A DNA stretch of 15,412 bases from Methylovirgula sp. Its GTDB lineage: Bacteria; Pseudomonadota; Alphaproteobacteria; Rhizobiales; Beijerinckiaceae. Both the position numbers and the translations under genes were made by a program. The stretch is taken from NCBI GenBank assembly GCA_030038595.1, contig JASHSW010000126.1, positions 1-15,412 of the forward strand, written 5' to 3'. Positions 8,255 through 15,412 of the stretch are shown here, in pieces (the stretch's first letter is position 1; every line of letters starts with the position of its first letter). Below the pieces are notes generated by a model. That model made no database searches and had not been told where the DNA came from. It worked only from the letters and a program-made list of their open reading frames with translations.

Positions 8255-8677
8255 GTGGCGATAGAGCGTACCTTTTCCATTTTGAAGCCGGATGCGACGC
8301 GTCGCAATCTTAGCGGCGCGATCAACGCCATGATCGAAGCCGCGGGACTGCGGATCGTCGCGCAAAAACGGGTGCTGATGACGCGCCCACAAGCCGAGAC
8401 CTTTTATGCCGTTCACAAGGACCGTCCGTTCTTTGCGGAACTCGTGGCGACAATGACGGCGGGGCCGGTAGTCGTGCAAGTGCTCGAAGGCGAAGATGCG
8501 ATCCGAAGATATCGCGAGGTGCTTGGCGCGACGGATCCAGCCAAAGCCGACCCCGGTACGGTGCGCAAGAAATTTGCCCTTTCGATTAGCGAGAACTCGG
8601 CGCATGGATCGGATTCGCCCGAGACGGCAGCAATCGAGATCGAACAATTCTTTTCCGGCAATGAGATCGTCGGCTGA
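8255..8677 (+). CDS. ndk: Nucleoside diphosphate kinase
   Basis: Transfers the gamma phosphate from ATP to nucleoside diphosphates through a phosphohistidine, balancing the NTP pools in the cytoplasm. From GTG at 8255 the protein has 140 residues, the normal length. Key residues fall at the usual numbers: K11, Y51, T93, R104, N114 and the catalytic H117 in NSAHGSDS. A longer frame from 8171 exists, but its extra residues are unrelated and would overlap the tRNA-Phe promoter. The GTG start follows GAGG at a short four-base gap. The gene is divergent from tRNA-Phe and followed by a good terminator, so it is probably monocistronic. Confidence 0.97.
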   Translation: MAIERTFSILKPDATRRNLSGAINAMIEAAGLRIVAQKRVLMTRPQAETFYAVHKDRPFFAELVATMTAGPVVVQVLEGEDAIRRYREVLGATDPAKADPGTVRKKFALSISENSAHGSDSPETAAIEIEQFFSGNEIVG

Positions 8678-8695
8678 ACCGTGCGCGGCGCGCTA

Positions 8696-8723
8696 GTCCT
8701 GGCCCTATTCCGGCCGGACTTTC
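8696..8723 (+). terminator. Intrinsic terminator of ndk
   Basis: Starting 19 bases after the ndk stop, GTCC-T-GGCC pairs with GGCC-GGAC across a seven-base loop CTATTCC (one bulged T), followed by TTTC. The T-run is short but placement and stem strength fit an intrinsic terminator. Confidence 0.6.
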
Positions 8724-8766
8724 ATGATGGTTGATCGCCCGATTCGGTACGGCTGGCAATTGGCAC

Positions 8767-9408
8767 ATGGGAATGGCGAGACCTCGAAAGCATCTTCTTC
8801 CCGCTCTTGTGGTGCTTTTGGCTGCGTCGGGCGGCGGCATCCATCCCGCGGCAGCCGACAAGATCAAACATTCGATCGCGGTGTTCTCCGGTCTCGACAA
8901 GATTACCGGGCGGATCATCTCCTTCGAAGTCGCCACCAATGAAACGGTGCAGTTCGGTACGCTGCAAATCACCGAGCGCGTCTGCTACACGCGCCCGCCC
9001 ACCGAGGCTCCGCAGACCGATACGTTCGTCGAGGTCGACAACGTTGGCCCCGACAAGAAAGCGAAGCGGATCTTTACCGGCTGGATGTTCGCGGCAAGCC
9101 CTGGCTTGAACGCGCTCGATCATCCCGTCTATGACATTTGGCTCACCGGCTGCAAAGGCGACCAACAAGTGATCGCTTCGCCGCCTTCCACCGCCGCGGT
9201 CGAGCCCGCGCCGGCCGCGAAGCCGCAACAGCAACCAGCGCCTCCCGCCTTGCGAGGGGCAGCGGATGCGGACGGCGCTCCGCGGCTGCCGAGCGGGCCG
9301 ATCGAGGTCGGGCCGCCGCCCGGCTTCGTTCCGCCGGCGGCGCCAGCCGCATCACCCGGTCGGCAAGCCGCTCCGCCGAATTCGGCGCCGGGCGACGGCG
9401 ACCTTTAG
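8767..9408 (+). CDS. Periplasmic DUF2155-family protein
   Basis: A conserved alphaproteobacterial protein of unknown function. From ATG at 8767 it has 213 residues: a basic start, a hydrophobic signal (about 10-24) and a likely cleavage site after AAA (28-30). A DUF2155-like domain spans about 35-135, with the signature FTGWMFAASPGLNALDHPVYD. Two cysteines (C73, C129) in this exported domain could form a disulfide. The last 75 residues are rich in proline and alanine and probably disordered. Another in-frame ATG at 8773 is possible, and a TTG frame runs from 8731; none has a clear ribosome-binding site. It converges on aat with a 19-base gap. I recall DUF2155 genes beside aat in related bacteria, which supports the identification but not a function. 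Confidence 0.85.
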   Translation: MGMARPRKHLLPALVVLLAASGGGIHPAAADKIKHSIAVFSGLDKITGRIISFEVATNETVQFGTLQITERVCYTRPPTEAPQTDTFVEVDNVGPDKKAKRIFTGWMFAASPGLNALDHPVYDIWLTGCKGDQQVIASPPSTAAVEPAPAAKPQQQPAPPALRGAADADGAPRLPSGPIEVGPPPGFVPPAAPAASPGRQAAPPNSAPGDGDL

Positions 9409-9423
9409 AGCGCCCGGAAGACT

Positions 9424-9437
9424 CGAACTAGAGTTCG
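9424..9437. terminator. Palindrome at the convergent ends of DUF2155 gene and aat
   Basis: CGAACT-AG-AGTTCG is a perfect 6-bp inverted repeat containing the aat stop codon. An alternative, larger pairing of GCCCGGAA (9411-9418) with TTCGGGC (9434-9440) uses some of the same bases. Either could slow polymerase from both directions, but there is no T-run on either strand. Confidence 0.3.
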
Positions 9438-10123
9438 GGCCGGCCAGTGTCTGCCGGCCGGGGCAGGGCGGCGAGAACCTCCCGACCCGATACGTGCCGG
9501 CCCTTCGGCCAGATCCAGAAATTCGCCGTCTGCGCGACCGCCTCGGCGAGAAGCAAGCGGTAATAATCCTTGGAGACCTCGATGGCGCCCATGCTTTCCA
9601 GATGCGGCGTCACGAATTGGGTGTCGAGGAGACGAAAGCCGCCCGCCGCAAGCCGGGCCGCGAGATGGATCAGCGCGACTTTCGAGGCGTCCCTCTGGCG
9701 ATGGAACATGCTCTCGCCGAAGAAGGCGGCGCCGAGAACGACGCCATAAAGGCCGCCGGCCAAAGCACCGTCTTGCCATGCCTCCACGCTGTGCACCTTG
9801 CCCTGCTCGAAAAGCTGCCCATAGAGGCGCTTAATGCGCTGATTGATCCAGGTTTTTTCGCGGCCCGTTCCGGCGCTCGCGCAGCCCTCGATCACCGCTT
9901 CAAAGTCGCAATCGACACGGACCTCAAAACGCTCGGAGCGGATCGTCTTGGCAAGTTTCTTGGAGACGATCATGCGATCGAGCGGAAAGACGCCGCGCGC
10001 TTCGGGATCGATCCAAAAAAGATTTTGGTCCTCGGCGCTCTCCGCCATCGGAAAGAGGCCGATGGAATAGGCGCGCAAGAGGATGTCCGGCGTGATCTCG
10101 AACTCGTCGCGGGGCCGTGTCAT
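9428..10123 (-). CDS. aat: Leucyl/phenylalanyl-tRNA-protein transferase
   Basis: Adds leucine or phenylalanine from aminoacyl-tRNA to proteins with N-terminal lysine or arginine, making them substrates for ClpS-ClpAP (N-end rule). The 231-residue length is typical. Family motifs appear in order: GLFPMAES (22-29), [13 protein letters not shown] (36-48), a TWINQRIK segment, [20 protein letters not shown], then FFGESMF and the conserved [16 protein letters not shown]. The start is ATG at 10123 (MTRPRDEF); no strong ribosome-binding site is visible. The frame is open back to 10585, but that part overlaps accC and is not Aat-like. It follows accC on the same strand after 104 bases and may be the last gene of the accBC operon. 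Confidence 0.95.
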   Translation of the reverse strand: MTRPRDEFEITPDILLRAYSIGLFPMAESAEDQNLFWIDPEARGVFPLDRMIVSKKLAKTIRSERFEVRVDCDFEAVIEGCASAGTGREKTWINQRIKRLYGQLFEQGKVHSVEAWQDGALAGGLYGVVLGAAFFGESMFHRQRDASKVALIHLAARLAAGGFRLLDTQFVTPHLESMGAIEVSKDYYRLLLAEAVAQTANFWIWPKGRHVSGREVLAALPRPADTGRPEL

Positions 10124-10201
10124 GCGCTGAAGATGGGTCTTTCGTACCGCCGCCGTCAAGAACGCGCCGTAAGATGCGAGGCAGGTTGCGGAACGCTTCC
10201 A

Positions 10202-10214
10202 ATGCAATTTGCAT
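10202..10214. repeat. Short perfect inverted repeat between accC and aat
   Basis: ATGCAA-T-TTGCAT is a 6-1-6 palindrome 13 bases past the accC stop codon. It is AT-rich in a GC-rich setting, so it might bind a protein or mark a transcription start region for aat. No other sign of function was seen. Confidence 0.3.
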
Positions 10215-10227
10215 GGGTAGGCGCGGC

Positions 10228-11592
10228 CTAGCCCACGGCGATCTCCATTCCGCCGCTCGCCAGAAATCTCTCCAGCCAATGGATGTCGTAGAGGCCGTTC
10301 TGGATATCGGGGTTGCGGATCAGCGTCCGGAACAGAGGAAGCGTCGTATCGATTCCGTCGACGATGAATTCGTCGAGCGCGCGGCGCAGCCGCAGTAGCG
10401 CCTCGTTGCGCGTACGCCCGTGCACGATCAGCTTGCCGACAAGGGAATCGTAATAAGGCGGGATGGCGTAGCCCGCATAGGCGGCGCTGTCGACGCGCAC
10501 GCCGAGCCCGCCGGGCGGGTGATAATAATCGATCTTTCCTGGCGAGGGCTGAAATGTGATCGGATCTTCGGCATTGATCCGGCACTCGATCGCGTGGCCA
10601 GAAAGGACGACATCGGATTGGGCAATGCTCAACGGCGAGCCGGCGGCAATCTTGATCTGCTCGTTCAGAAGATCGAAACCGGTGACCATTTCGGTCACCG
10701 GATGCTCGACCTGAATTCGGGTATTCATCTCGATGAAATAGAAGCGGCCGTCGTCGTACAGAAATTCGACGGTGCCGGCGCTTTTATATTGAAGTTTGCG
10801 CATCGCGGCGGCGCATATCTCGCCGATTTCGAGCCGCTGTGAGGCATTCAGTGCCGGCGAGGGGCTCTCTTCGAGGAGTTTTTGGTGGCGCCGCTGCAAG
10901 GAGCAATCGCGTTCGCCGAGATGGATCGCATGCCCCTCGCCGTCGCCAAGAATTTGCACCTCGATATGGCGCGGATTGTCGAGGAACTTCTCGAGATAGA
11001 CGGCATCGTCTCCGAAGGCCGCTTTGGCCTCGCTGCGGGCGGTAGCGAGCGCCACCGACAAATCTATGGCGTTGCGCGCCACTTTCATCCCGCGTCCGCC
11101 GCCGCCCGCGGCGGCTTTGACCAGCACCGGAAATCCGATGTCCTCGGCGATCTTCGGCGCATCCTCTGCGGTCACCGGGCCGTCGGAGCCCGGTACGCAG
11201 GGGATATTGAGCCGTTTGGCGGTGCGCTTCGCCTCGATCTTATCGCCCATGAGGCGGATGTGTTCCGGGCTCGGACCGATGAAACCAATCTGATGTTCGG
11301 CAAGGATTTCGGCGAAACGCGCGTTCTCGGCGAGAAACCCATAGCCGGGATGCACCGCTTCCGCGCCGGTGATCTCGCAGGCCGAGAGCAGAGCCGGAAT
11401 GTTGAGATAGGATTCGCGCGCCGGCGGCGGACCGATGCAGACCGATTCATCGGCAAGTTTGACGTGCATCGCCTCCGAGTCGGCGGTCGAGTGAACGGCG
11501 ACGGTCGCGATGCCCAATTCCTTGGCGGCGCGCAGGATTCGTAAAGCGATTTCGCCGCGGTTGGCGATGAGGATCTTGTCGAACATGGGCAT
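10228..11592 (-). CDS. accC: Biotin carboxylase subunit of acetyl-CoA carboxylase
   Basis: Carboxylates biotin on AccB with ATP and bicarbonate, the first half-reaction of malonyl-CoA synthesis. The 454-residue length is typical. Seen in order: biotin carboxylase N-domain ([17 protein letters not shown] at 6-22, [10 protein letters not shown] at 81-90), ATP-grasp lysines K118 and K159, glycine loop GGGGRGMK (163-170), and the catalytic [11 protein letters not shown] with E288, N290 and R292. The C-domain has ECRINAEDP and [11 protein letters not shown]. Two ATGs are possible (11592 and 11586), neither with a clear ribosome-binding site; MFDKILIAN from 11586 resembles relatives more closely. 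It follows accB by 41 bases, with a small hairpin in the gap. Confidence 0.97.
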   Translation of the reverse strand: MPMFDKILIANRGEIALRILRAAKELGIATVAVHSTADSEAMHVKLADESVCIGPPPARESYLNIPALLSACEITGAEAVHPGYGFLAENARFAEILAEHQIGFIGPSPEHIRLMGDKIEAKRTAKRLNIPCVPGSDGPVTAEDAPKIAEDIGFPVLVKAAAGGGGRGMKVARNAIDLSVALATARSEAKAAFGDDAVYLEKFLDNPRHIEVQILGDGEGHAIHLGERDCSLQRRHQKLLEESPSPALNASQRLEIGEICAAAMRKLQYKSAGTVEFLYDDGRFYFIEMNTRIQVEHPVTEMVTGFDLLNEQIKIAAGSPLSIAQSDVVLSGHAIECRINAEDPITFQPSPGKIDYYHPPGGLGVRVDSAAYAGYAIPPYYDSLVGKLIVHGRTRNEALLRLRRALDEFIVDGIDTTLPLFRTLIRNPDIQNGLYDIHWLERFLASGGMEIAVG

Positions 11593-11603
11593 CGATCAGA
11601 AAA

Positions 11604-11615
11604 GGCGTTTGCGCC
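11604..11615 (-). terminator. Small hairpin with T-run between accB and accC
   Basis: On the minus strand, GGCG-CAAA-CGCC is followed at once by TTTTCT. The stem has only four pairs, so it would be a weak or leaky terminator at most. If active it would lower accC relative to accB. Confidence 0.27.
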
Positions 11616-11633
11616 GAGAAAACACGCGCCGGG

Positions 11634-12110
11634 TCATTCGATCACGACGAGTGGCTGGTCGAATTCTACTGGTTGGGCATCTTCGACCAGAATTGCGATC
11701 ACCGTACCGGCGCGCGGCGCAACGATGTCGTTGAAGGTCTTCATGGCCTCGATCAACAAAATCTTGTCGCCTGCCTTCACCTGCGCGCCGGCGGCGATGA
11801 AAGGCGGCGTGTCGGGCGCGGGCCGCAGGTAAACCGTGCCGACCATAGGCGATTTCACGGTTCCCGGATGCATGGCAAGCGCTTGCGCCGGCCACGCTGC
11901 GCTCGGATCCGAAGCCGGCGCCGGCAAGGACGGCATGGCCGCACCGTCGCCCGGCGTAACGAACAGCGCGCCTCCCCGGCGGGTTACTCGGATCCGCAGC
12001 TCGCCTTGCACGACCTCGATCTCGCTCAAATCGAGGCGCGTGGCAATTTCCCCAAGCGTTTCCACGAGGTGCGGGTCGATCGGCGCCGGCACCGTTTTTT
12101 TTTCCGTCAT
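11634..12110 (-). CDS. accB: Biotin carboxyl carrier protein of acetyl-CoA carboxylase
   Basis: Carries carboxybiotin between AccC and the carboxyltransferase AccAD. The 158-residue protein has a short N-terminal oligomerisation part (about 10-50), an alanine/proline-rich linker (about 56-78) and the biotinyl domain. The biotin-accepting lysine is K124 in EAMKTFNDI. The ATG at 12110 lies four bases after the aroQ TGA, in the arrangement TGA-AGGA-ATG. The ribosome-binding site is therefore almost touching the start codon, suggesting coupling to aroQ translation. Codons 3-5 contain a run of nine A on the coding strand (12103-12095), an unusual homopolymer in this GC-rich window. The longer frame to 12335 overlaps aroQ and is not BCCP-like. 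Confidence 0.96.
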   Translation of the reverse strand: MTEKKTVPAPIDPHLVETLGEIATRLDLSEIEVVQGELRIRVTRRGGALFVTPGDGAAMPSLPAPASDPSAAWPAQALAMHPGTVKSPMVGTVYLRPAPDTPPFIAAGAQVKAGDKILLIEAMKTFNDIVAPRAGTVIAILVEDAQPVEFDQPLVVIE

Positions 12111-12114
12111 TCCT

Positions 12115-12558
12115 TCAACTTTCGGGCTTGGCCGACAGCAAAGCTTGCAGCGCGAGATCGTAGGACGCCGCGCCAAATCCCAGGATAACGCCATATGCCA
12201 CGGGAGCGATGCGCGAGACGCGGCGGAATCTCTCGCGCGCGTGGATGTTGGAGAGATGTACCTCGACGACGCGCGCATTGGCGCCTTTGATGGCATCGGC
12301 GAGGGCGATGGAGGTGTGGCTGTAGGCGCCGGCATTGAGGATGATCGGTTCGCCCGCCCGGCCGGCGTCTTGAATCCAGGTAACGAGATCGCCCTCCTGA
12401 TTCGATTGGCGGAAATGCAAAGTGACGCCGTGTGCTTTGCAGGTTTGCGCCAACCGCGCCTCGATCATTGCCAGGGTTTCGCGGCCGTAGACCGTCGGTT
12501 CGCGCGTGCCGAGCAGGTTGAGGTTTGGCCCATTGAGAACGTGGACGGCCTTGAGCAT
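12115..12558 (-). CDS. aroQ: Type II 3-dehydroquinate dehydratase
   Basis: Removes water from 3-dehydroquinate to give 3-dehydroshikimate, the third step of the shikimate pathway. The 147-residue length is standard for the type II enzyme. The N-terminal motif LNGPNLNLLGTREPTVYG (8-25) carries the flexible-loop R19 and catalytic Y24. NAGAYSHTS (75-83) provides N75 and H81, and EVHLSNIHARERFR (99-112) provides the catalytic H101 and R112. ATG at 12558 gives the usual N-terminus; AAGGA lies further upstream than normal. The gene is tightly packed before accB (four-base gap) and 126 bases after the dsbA-like gene. Confidence 0.97.
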   Translation of the reverse strand: MLKAVHVLNGPNLNLLGTREPTVYGRETLAMIEARLAQTCKAHGVTLHFRQSNQEGDLVTWIQDAGRAGEPIILNAGAYSHTSIALADAIKGANARVVEVHLSNIHARERFRRVSRIAPVAYGVILGFGAASYDLALQALLSAKPES

Positions 12559-12684
12559 CGGATCGGGCCCGGATTCCTTCGCGCTTCCTTAGCCGGCTTC
12601 CTGCGGCAAAGAAAGCGCCGGATGGGCGAAGAGGCCACGTCTTGATCGAAGCGATCGGTCAGTCCGCATGCGGCCGCGAACAGG

Positions 12685-13452
12685 TCAGGAACAAACGACT
12701 TTTCCGCATTTCCGAACGTTGTCGAGCTTGGCTTTCAGGGCGTCATAGCCAATCGCGCCGACGACAACCTCATCGCCGACCACATAGGACGGCGTGCCGT
12801 TGAGCGCGAGGTCGCGGCCGAGCCGGTCCGACTCGTCGAGCCCCTCTTTGACGGTCGGCGCGTTCATGTCTTTCTCAATCTTTCCCATGTCTGCGCCGAG
12901 TGCTTGCGCGACGGCGAGCGCCTGATCCCTGCCGACCGGACCGTGCGAGCCAAGCAGCTTCTGGTGAAATTCCCAGAATTTCTCGCCTTTGAACTGGTTG
13001 CGCACCGCCGCGGCGACCTGCGCCGCATCGACAGAGGCATCGGAAAGAATGGGATAGTCGCGCAGGATGACACGCAGATCCGGCTCGTCCTTCATCAGCC
13101 GGGCGATGTCAGGCAGCATCTTTTTGCAATAGCCGCAGTTATAGTCAAAAAATTCGACGAGCGTCAGCTTGCCGTCAGGATTGCCGACGATCGCCTGATA
13201 GGGCGACGTATAAAGCGGACTCTGCGGATCTTTGATGAGCTTGTCGCGAGTCGCCGTTTCGGCGGCCTTGTCGCGCGCCTCGAGTTCGTTGATCGCGTCG
13301 CGCAACAACTCCGGGTTCTTCATGATGTAGTCTTTGATGATTCCTTCGATCTCGCTCTTCTGCGAAGCCGAGAATTCATCCGCAGCTAGCGGCATACTGA
13401 ATGCGACAAGCGCGATGGTGAGGCTTGCCAAGAGGGCGCTGATGCGGGCCAT
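12685..13452 (-). CDS. Periplasmic DsbA/Com1-family thiol-disulfide protein
   Basis: A thioredoxin-fold protein acting on disulfides outside the cytoplasm. From ATG at 13452 (behind AAGGAG, nine-base gap) it has 255 residues: a signal peptide (about 1-23, likely cleaved near AAD), an N-terminal helical part (about 27-80) as in Com1/ScsC-like proteins, then the DsbA fold. The active site is CGYC (C106-C109), and the cis-proline loop is NGTPSYVVGD. A second cysteine pair, C249 and C254, closes the protein (KCGKVVCS); it could form a structural disulfide or relay electrons. Whether it oxidises or isomerises substrates cannot be told. The frame reaching 13740 is not homologous. It has its own promoter and may be co-transcribed with aroQ. 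Confidence 0.92.
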   Translation of the reverse strand: MARISALLASLTIALVAFSMPLAADEFSASQKSEIEGIIKDYIMKNPELLRDAINELEARDKAAETATRDKLIKDPQSPLYTSPYQAIVGNPDGKLTLVEFFDYNCGYCKKMLPDIARLMKDEPDLRVILRDYPILSDASVDAAQVAAAVRNQFKGEKFWEFHQKLLGSHGPVGRDQALAVAQALGADMGKIEKDMNAPTVKEGLDESDRLGRDLALNGTPSYVVGDEVVVGAIGYDALKAKLDNVRKCGKVVCS

Positions 13453-13543
13453 CCTTTTTGTCTCCTTGCGTTTGCGAATCCAGACGGCTCGATCGAAGCG
13501 CGACGGCGGTCTTGCCGCTCGGGGGGACTGCGGCCAACGCTTC

Positions 13544-13572
13544 CTTATCGCCCAACTGGCCGCTTCTTTCAA
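13544..13572 (-). promoter_or_regulatory. Promoter of the dsbA-like gene
   Basis: On the minus strand, TTGAAA (13572-13567, five of six) and GATAAG (13549-13544, four of six) are 17 bases apart. The predicted start lies roughly 85 bases before the ATG. It sits in the 278-base divergent region shared with the GH18-deacetylase gene, for which no equally good promoter was found. Confidence 0.5.
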
Positions 13573-13659
13573 TTGGCGGTTTTGCGACGTGAATTGGGCG
13601 AGATCGCCGGCGCCTGCGCCGCCTGCATTGCGATCCGCCAGATCAAGGCGCGGCGAAAG

Positions 13660-13676
13660 GGCCGCGTTCAGCGGCC
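13660..13676. repeat. Inverted repeat upstream of the GH18-deacetylase gene
   Basis: GGCCGC-GTTCA-GCGGCC is a perfect 6-5-6 inverted repeat ending 54 bases before the start codon. On the plus strand it would form a hairpin in the 5' leader or serve as a protein site. A wider repeat, CGCCCAA (13549-13555) with TTGGGCG (13595-13601), lies in the same intergenic region. Neither has independent support. Confidence 0.3.
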
Positions 13677-13730
13677 GTTCAGGCGACAGACCCCTAAGTC
13701 CCAGCTCGATTCGACCTCCACTTGGCGGAA

Positions 13731-15412
13731 ATGCGGACAAAACCGATCTTTTTCGATCCGACCGGCCGGCGCGCCTCGTGGATCTCCTGGACGATGCGGA
13801 TTGGCACCGCGGCGGTGGCCGTCGTGTGCGTGGTATTCGTCATTCTCTTGATGGGCAATGAGCCGCCGCCCGACACCGATCTCGAAGGTACCGCCGAAAC
13901 CCTGTTCGGGCCGCCTGCGCCGTCCGTGGTCACGCGCCACGCGCTGGCAAATTCGACGGTGCGCGTTGCGGCCGCGCTGCGCGGCAAGGAACGCGACCTC
14001 TGGCGCATCGCCCACATCAAGCCGGCGGCGCAGGGCCGGTTAGGCGGTTCCGCGGCTGGCTTGGGCGGCGTTCCCGGCCGGCCGTTAAGCGTCGGCTTCT
14101 ATGCGAATTGGGATCAGAGCGCTTATTCGGCGCTGAAAAAAGATCTGCCGCATCTCGATTGGGTCATTCCGACCTGGCTCAGCGTGCAAGGCAGCGACAT
14201 CGGCATCCGCAACGATCTCGACCATCGCGGCCTCGAAGCCATCCGCGAGGCCGATCCCAATAAGCCGATCTTTCCGCTGCTGCAGAACTCGGTCGAGGGG
14301 GTATGGGACGGGGCAGGGCTGGCGCGCTGGCTCGCCGATCCCGCCAAACGCGCCGAGCGACTGCAGCAGATCATCGCCTTCCTCGACTTCAACAAGTTCC
14401 AAGGCTTAACCGTCGACTTCGAGTCGGTCCCGGACAGCGCGCAGGCCGATCTCAAGACCTTCCTGAAAGAGATGCGCGCGGCGTTCAAACCGCACGGCTG
14501 GTTGGTCCTCTTGGCAGTACCCTTCGACGACGATTCCTGGGACTACGTCGCCTATTCGCATCTCGTCGATTTCATGATCCTCATGGCTTACGACGAGCAT
14601 TGGGAAGAGGGTACGGCCGGAAGCATCGCGAGCCAGGGCTGGTACGAGCGCCTTCTCGACGAGCGGATGAAGGATCTCGATCCCGATCGTACCATCATCG
14701 CGCTCGGAAGCTATGGCTATGACTGGGCTCCCGGTAAGCCCGCCAACGATCTGACGTTCCAGGAGATGGCGCGGCTCGCGCATGCGACCGACGCCGAGAT
14801 CGACTTCGACCCGGACGCCGAGAACCCGCATTTCACTTACAAGAGCGGCGATGGCGCGGCGCACGACGTCTGGTTCCTCGACGCGGTGACCGCGTTCAAC
14901 GAGATCCACGCCGCCGACATCTATAAGCCGGTCGGCTACGCACTCTGGCGGCTTGGCTCGGAGGACCCTTCGGTCTGGTCGGTGATGGGGCAGCCGTATA
15001 ACGCCGCCGCGCCCGAGGCGTTGAAGACGATTCCCTCGACCCAGGAGGTCTATTTCGAGAATGAGGGCGAAATTCTTCATGTCGCCGCGCAGCCATCGGA
15101 TGGGCGGCGCGTCTACGAGCTCGATCCGCAGACGGGCGACATTGTCGACGAGAATTACATGGTGTTGCCCACCTCCTTCATCATTCAGAGATTCGGTCTG
15201 CAAAAGAAAAAACTGGCGTTGACCTTCGACGACGGACCCGATCCGACCTACACGCCGCAGATTCTCGATATCCTGAAACAGAAACACGTCCGTGCGACAT
15301 TCTTCATCGTTGGGGAGAACGCCGGCGCATACCCCGATATCGTGCAGCGCGAGTACGCCGAGGGTCATGACATCGGCGACCATACGTTCACCCATCCGAA
15401 CTTGGTCGAATT
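13731..15412 (+). CDS. GH18-like / polysaccharide deacetylase fusion protein, 3' end beyond the window
   Basis: At least 560 residues, still open at the window edge. The ATG at 13731 follows GGCGGA closely; a membrane helix spans about 23-42, predicting a short cytoplasmic N-terminus and an outside body. Residues about 105-420 resemble a glycoside hydrolase 18 barrel: SVGFYANWD near the first strand, GLTVDFES with D229 and E231 (the DxE of the GH18 signature; the first aspartates are replaced), MAYD at 285-288, and a late GYALWRLG. From about 495 a NodB-type deacetylase begins: TFDDGPD with D500 and D501, and HTFTH with metal ligands H551 and H555. In known relatives, a family 2 glycosyltransferase follows. 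A role in making or trimming an N-acetylated surface polysaccharide is inferred, not shown. Confidence 0.85.
   Translation, partial: MRTKPIFFDPTGRRASWISWTMRIGTAAVAVVCVVFVILLMGNEPPPDTDLEGTAETLFGPPAPSVVTRHALANSTVRVAAALRGKERDLWRIAHIKPAAQGRLGGSAAGLGGVPGRPLSVGFYANWDQSAYSALKKDLPHLDWVIPTWLSVQGSDIGIRNDLDHRGLEAIREADPNKPIFPLLQNSVEGVWDGAGLARWLADPAKRAERLQQIIAFLDFNKFQGLTVDFESVPDSAQADLKTFLKEMRAAFKPHGWLVLLAVPFDDDSWDYVAYSHLVDFMILMAYDEHWEEGTAGSIASQGWYERLLDERMKDLDPDRTIIALGSYGYDWAPGKPANDLTFQEMARLAHATDAEIDFDPDAENPHFTYKSGDGAAHDVWFLDAVTAFNEIHAADIYKPVGYALWRLGSEDPSVWSVMGQPYNAAAPEALKTIPSTQEVYFENEGEILHVAAQPSDGRRVYELDPQTGDIVDENYMVLPTSFIIQRFGLQKKKLALTFDDGPDPTYTPQILDILKQKHVRATFFIVGENAGAYPDIVQREYAEGHDIGDHTFTHPNLVE

Noticed and set aside
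8724-8942. 72-codon plus-strand frame overlapping the DUF2155 start
   Set aside because: It overlaps the signal peptide and early domain of the DUF2155 protein in another frame and has no coding character.
9924-10214. 96-codon minus-strand frame starting in the accC-aat gap
   Set aside because: It runs mostly inside aat in another frame and loses protein-like character after the first 20 codons.
10124-10585. N-terminal extension of aat overlapping accC
   Set aside because: The extension is the accC sequence read in another frame, with no similarity to Aat.
12644-12656. GATCG-AAG-CGATC hairpin as a terminator between dsbA and aroQ
   Set aside because: Five base pairs with a three-base loop and no T-run on the transcribed strand; such repeats are common by chance.
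14406-15395. 329-codon minus-strand frame opposite the GH18-deacetylase gene
   Set aside because: It is a shadow of the plus-strand gene, which carries clear GH18 and NodB motifs in the same region.

Overview
The window is a GC-rich bacterial chromosome segment, most likely from an alphaproteobacterium of the order Hyphomicrobiales (Rhizobiales). Supports are the base composition (long open shadow frames on both strands), a DUF2155 gene converging on aat at the end of an aroQ-accB-accC-aat block, and a DsbA/Com1-type gene upstream of aroQ, an arrangement I recall from that order. Nothing here fixes the genus. No insertion sequence, integrase, CRISPR array, phage gene or rRNA is visible.

Left part (1-2077), minus strand: a truncated tRNA-Lys(CUU), a stable UUCG hairpin, then leuA (2-isopropylmalate synthase). 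Upstream of leuA lies a 303-base leader with a candidate 26-codon leader peptide holding three consecutive leucine codons. These lie in the loop of one hairpin, between two other hairpins, and the peptide's stop codon lies in the stem of the last. This resembles a leucine-sensing attenuator, although no run of U follows the last hairpin.

Second part (2078-8133), minus strand: a three-gene efflux operon, transcribed as outer-membrane factor lipoprotein, periplasmic adaptor, then a CusA/CzcA-type RND pump. The genes overlap by 4 bases or are separated by 2, so they are probably translationally coupled. Together they would form an envelope-spanning pump, probably for metal ions. A 15-base inverted repeat upstream of the first gene is a candidate operator. 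Next come tRNA-Phe(GAA) with a near-consensus promoter, and ndk on the plus strand.

Third part (8255-13452): ndk and a periplasmic DUF2155 gene on plus, facing aat, accC, accB, aroQ and a dsbA-family gene on minus. AccB and AccC are the biotin carrier and biotin carboxylase of acetyl-CoA carboxylase (fatty-acid synthesis). AroQ acts in the shikimate pathway, Aat in the N-end degradation rule, and the DsbA-like protein in periplasmic disulfide chemistry. The link between them looks like conserved synteny rather than one pathway.

Right part (13453-15412): a divergent intergenic region with a good dsbA promoter, then a large plus-strand gene running off the window. It encodes a membrane anchor, a GH18-like domain and the start of a NodB-type polysaccharide deacetylase domain. 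The closest known architecture continues into a family 2 glycosyltransferase, so a surface-polysaccharide role is the best guess.

I did not find a clearly new defence or mobile system. The two features most worth following are the leuA leader and the GH18-deacetylase fusion.
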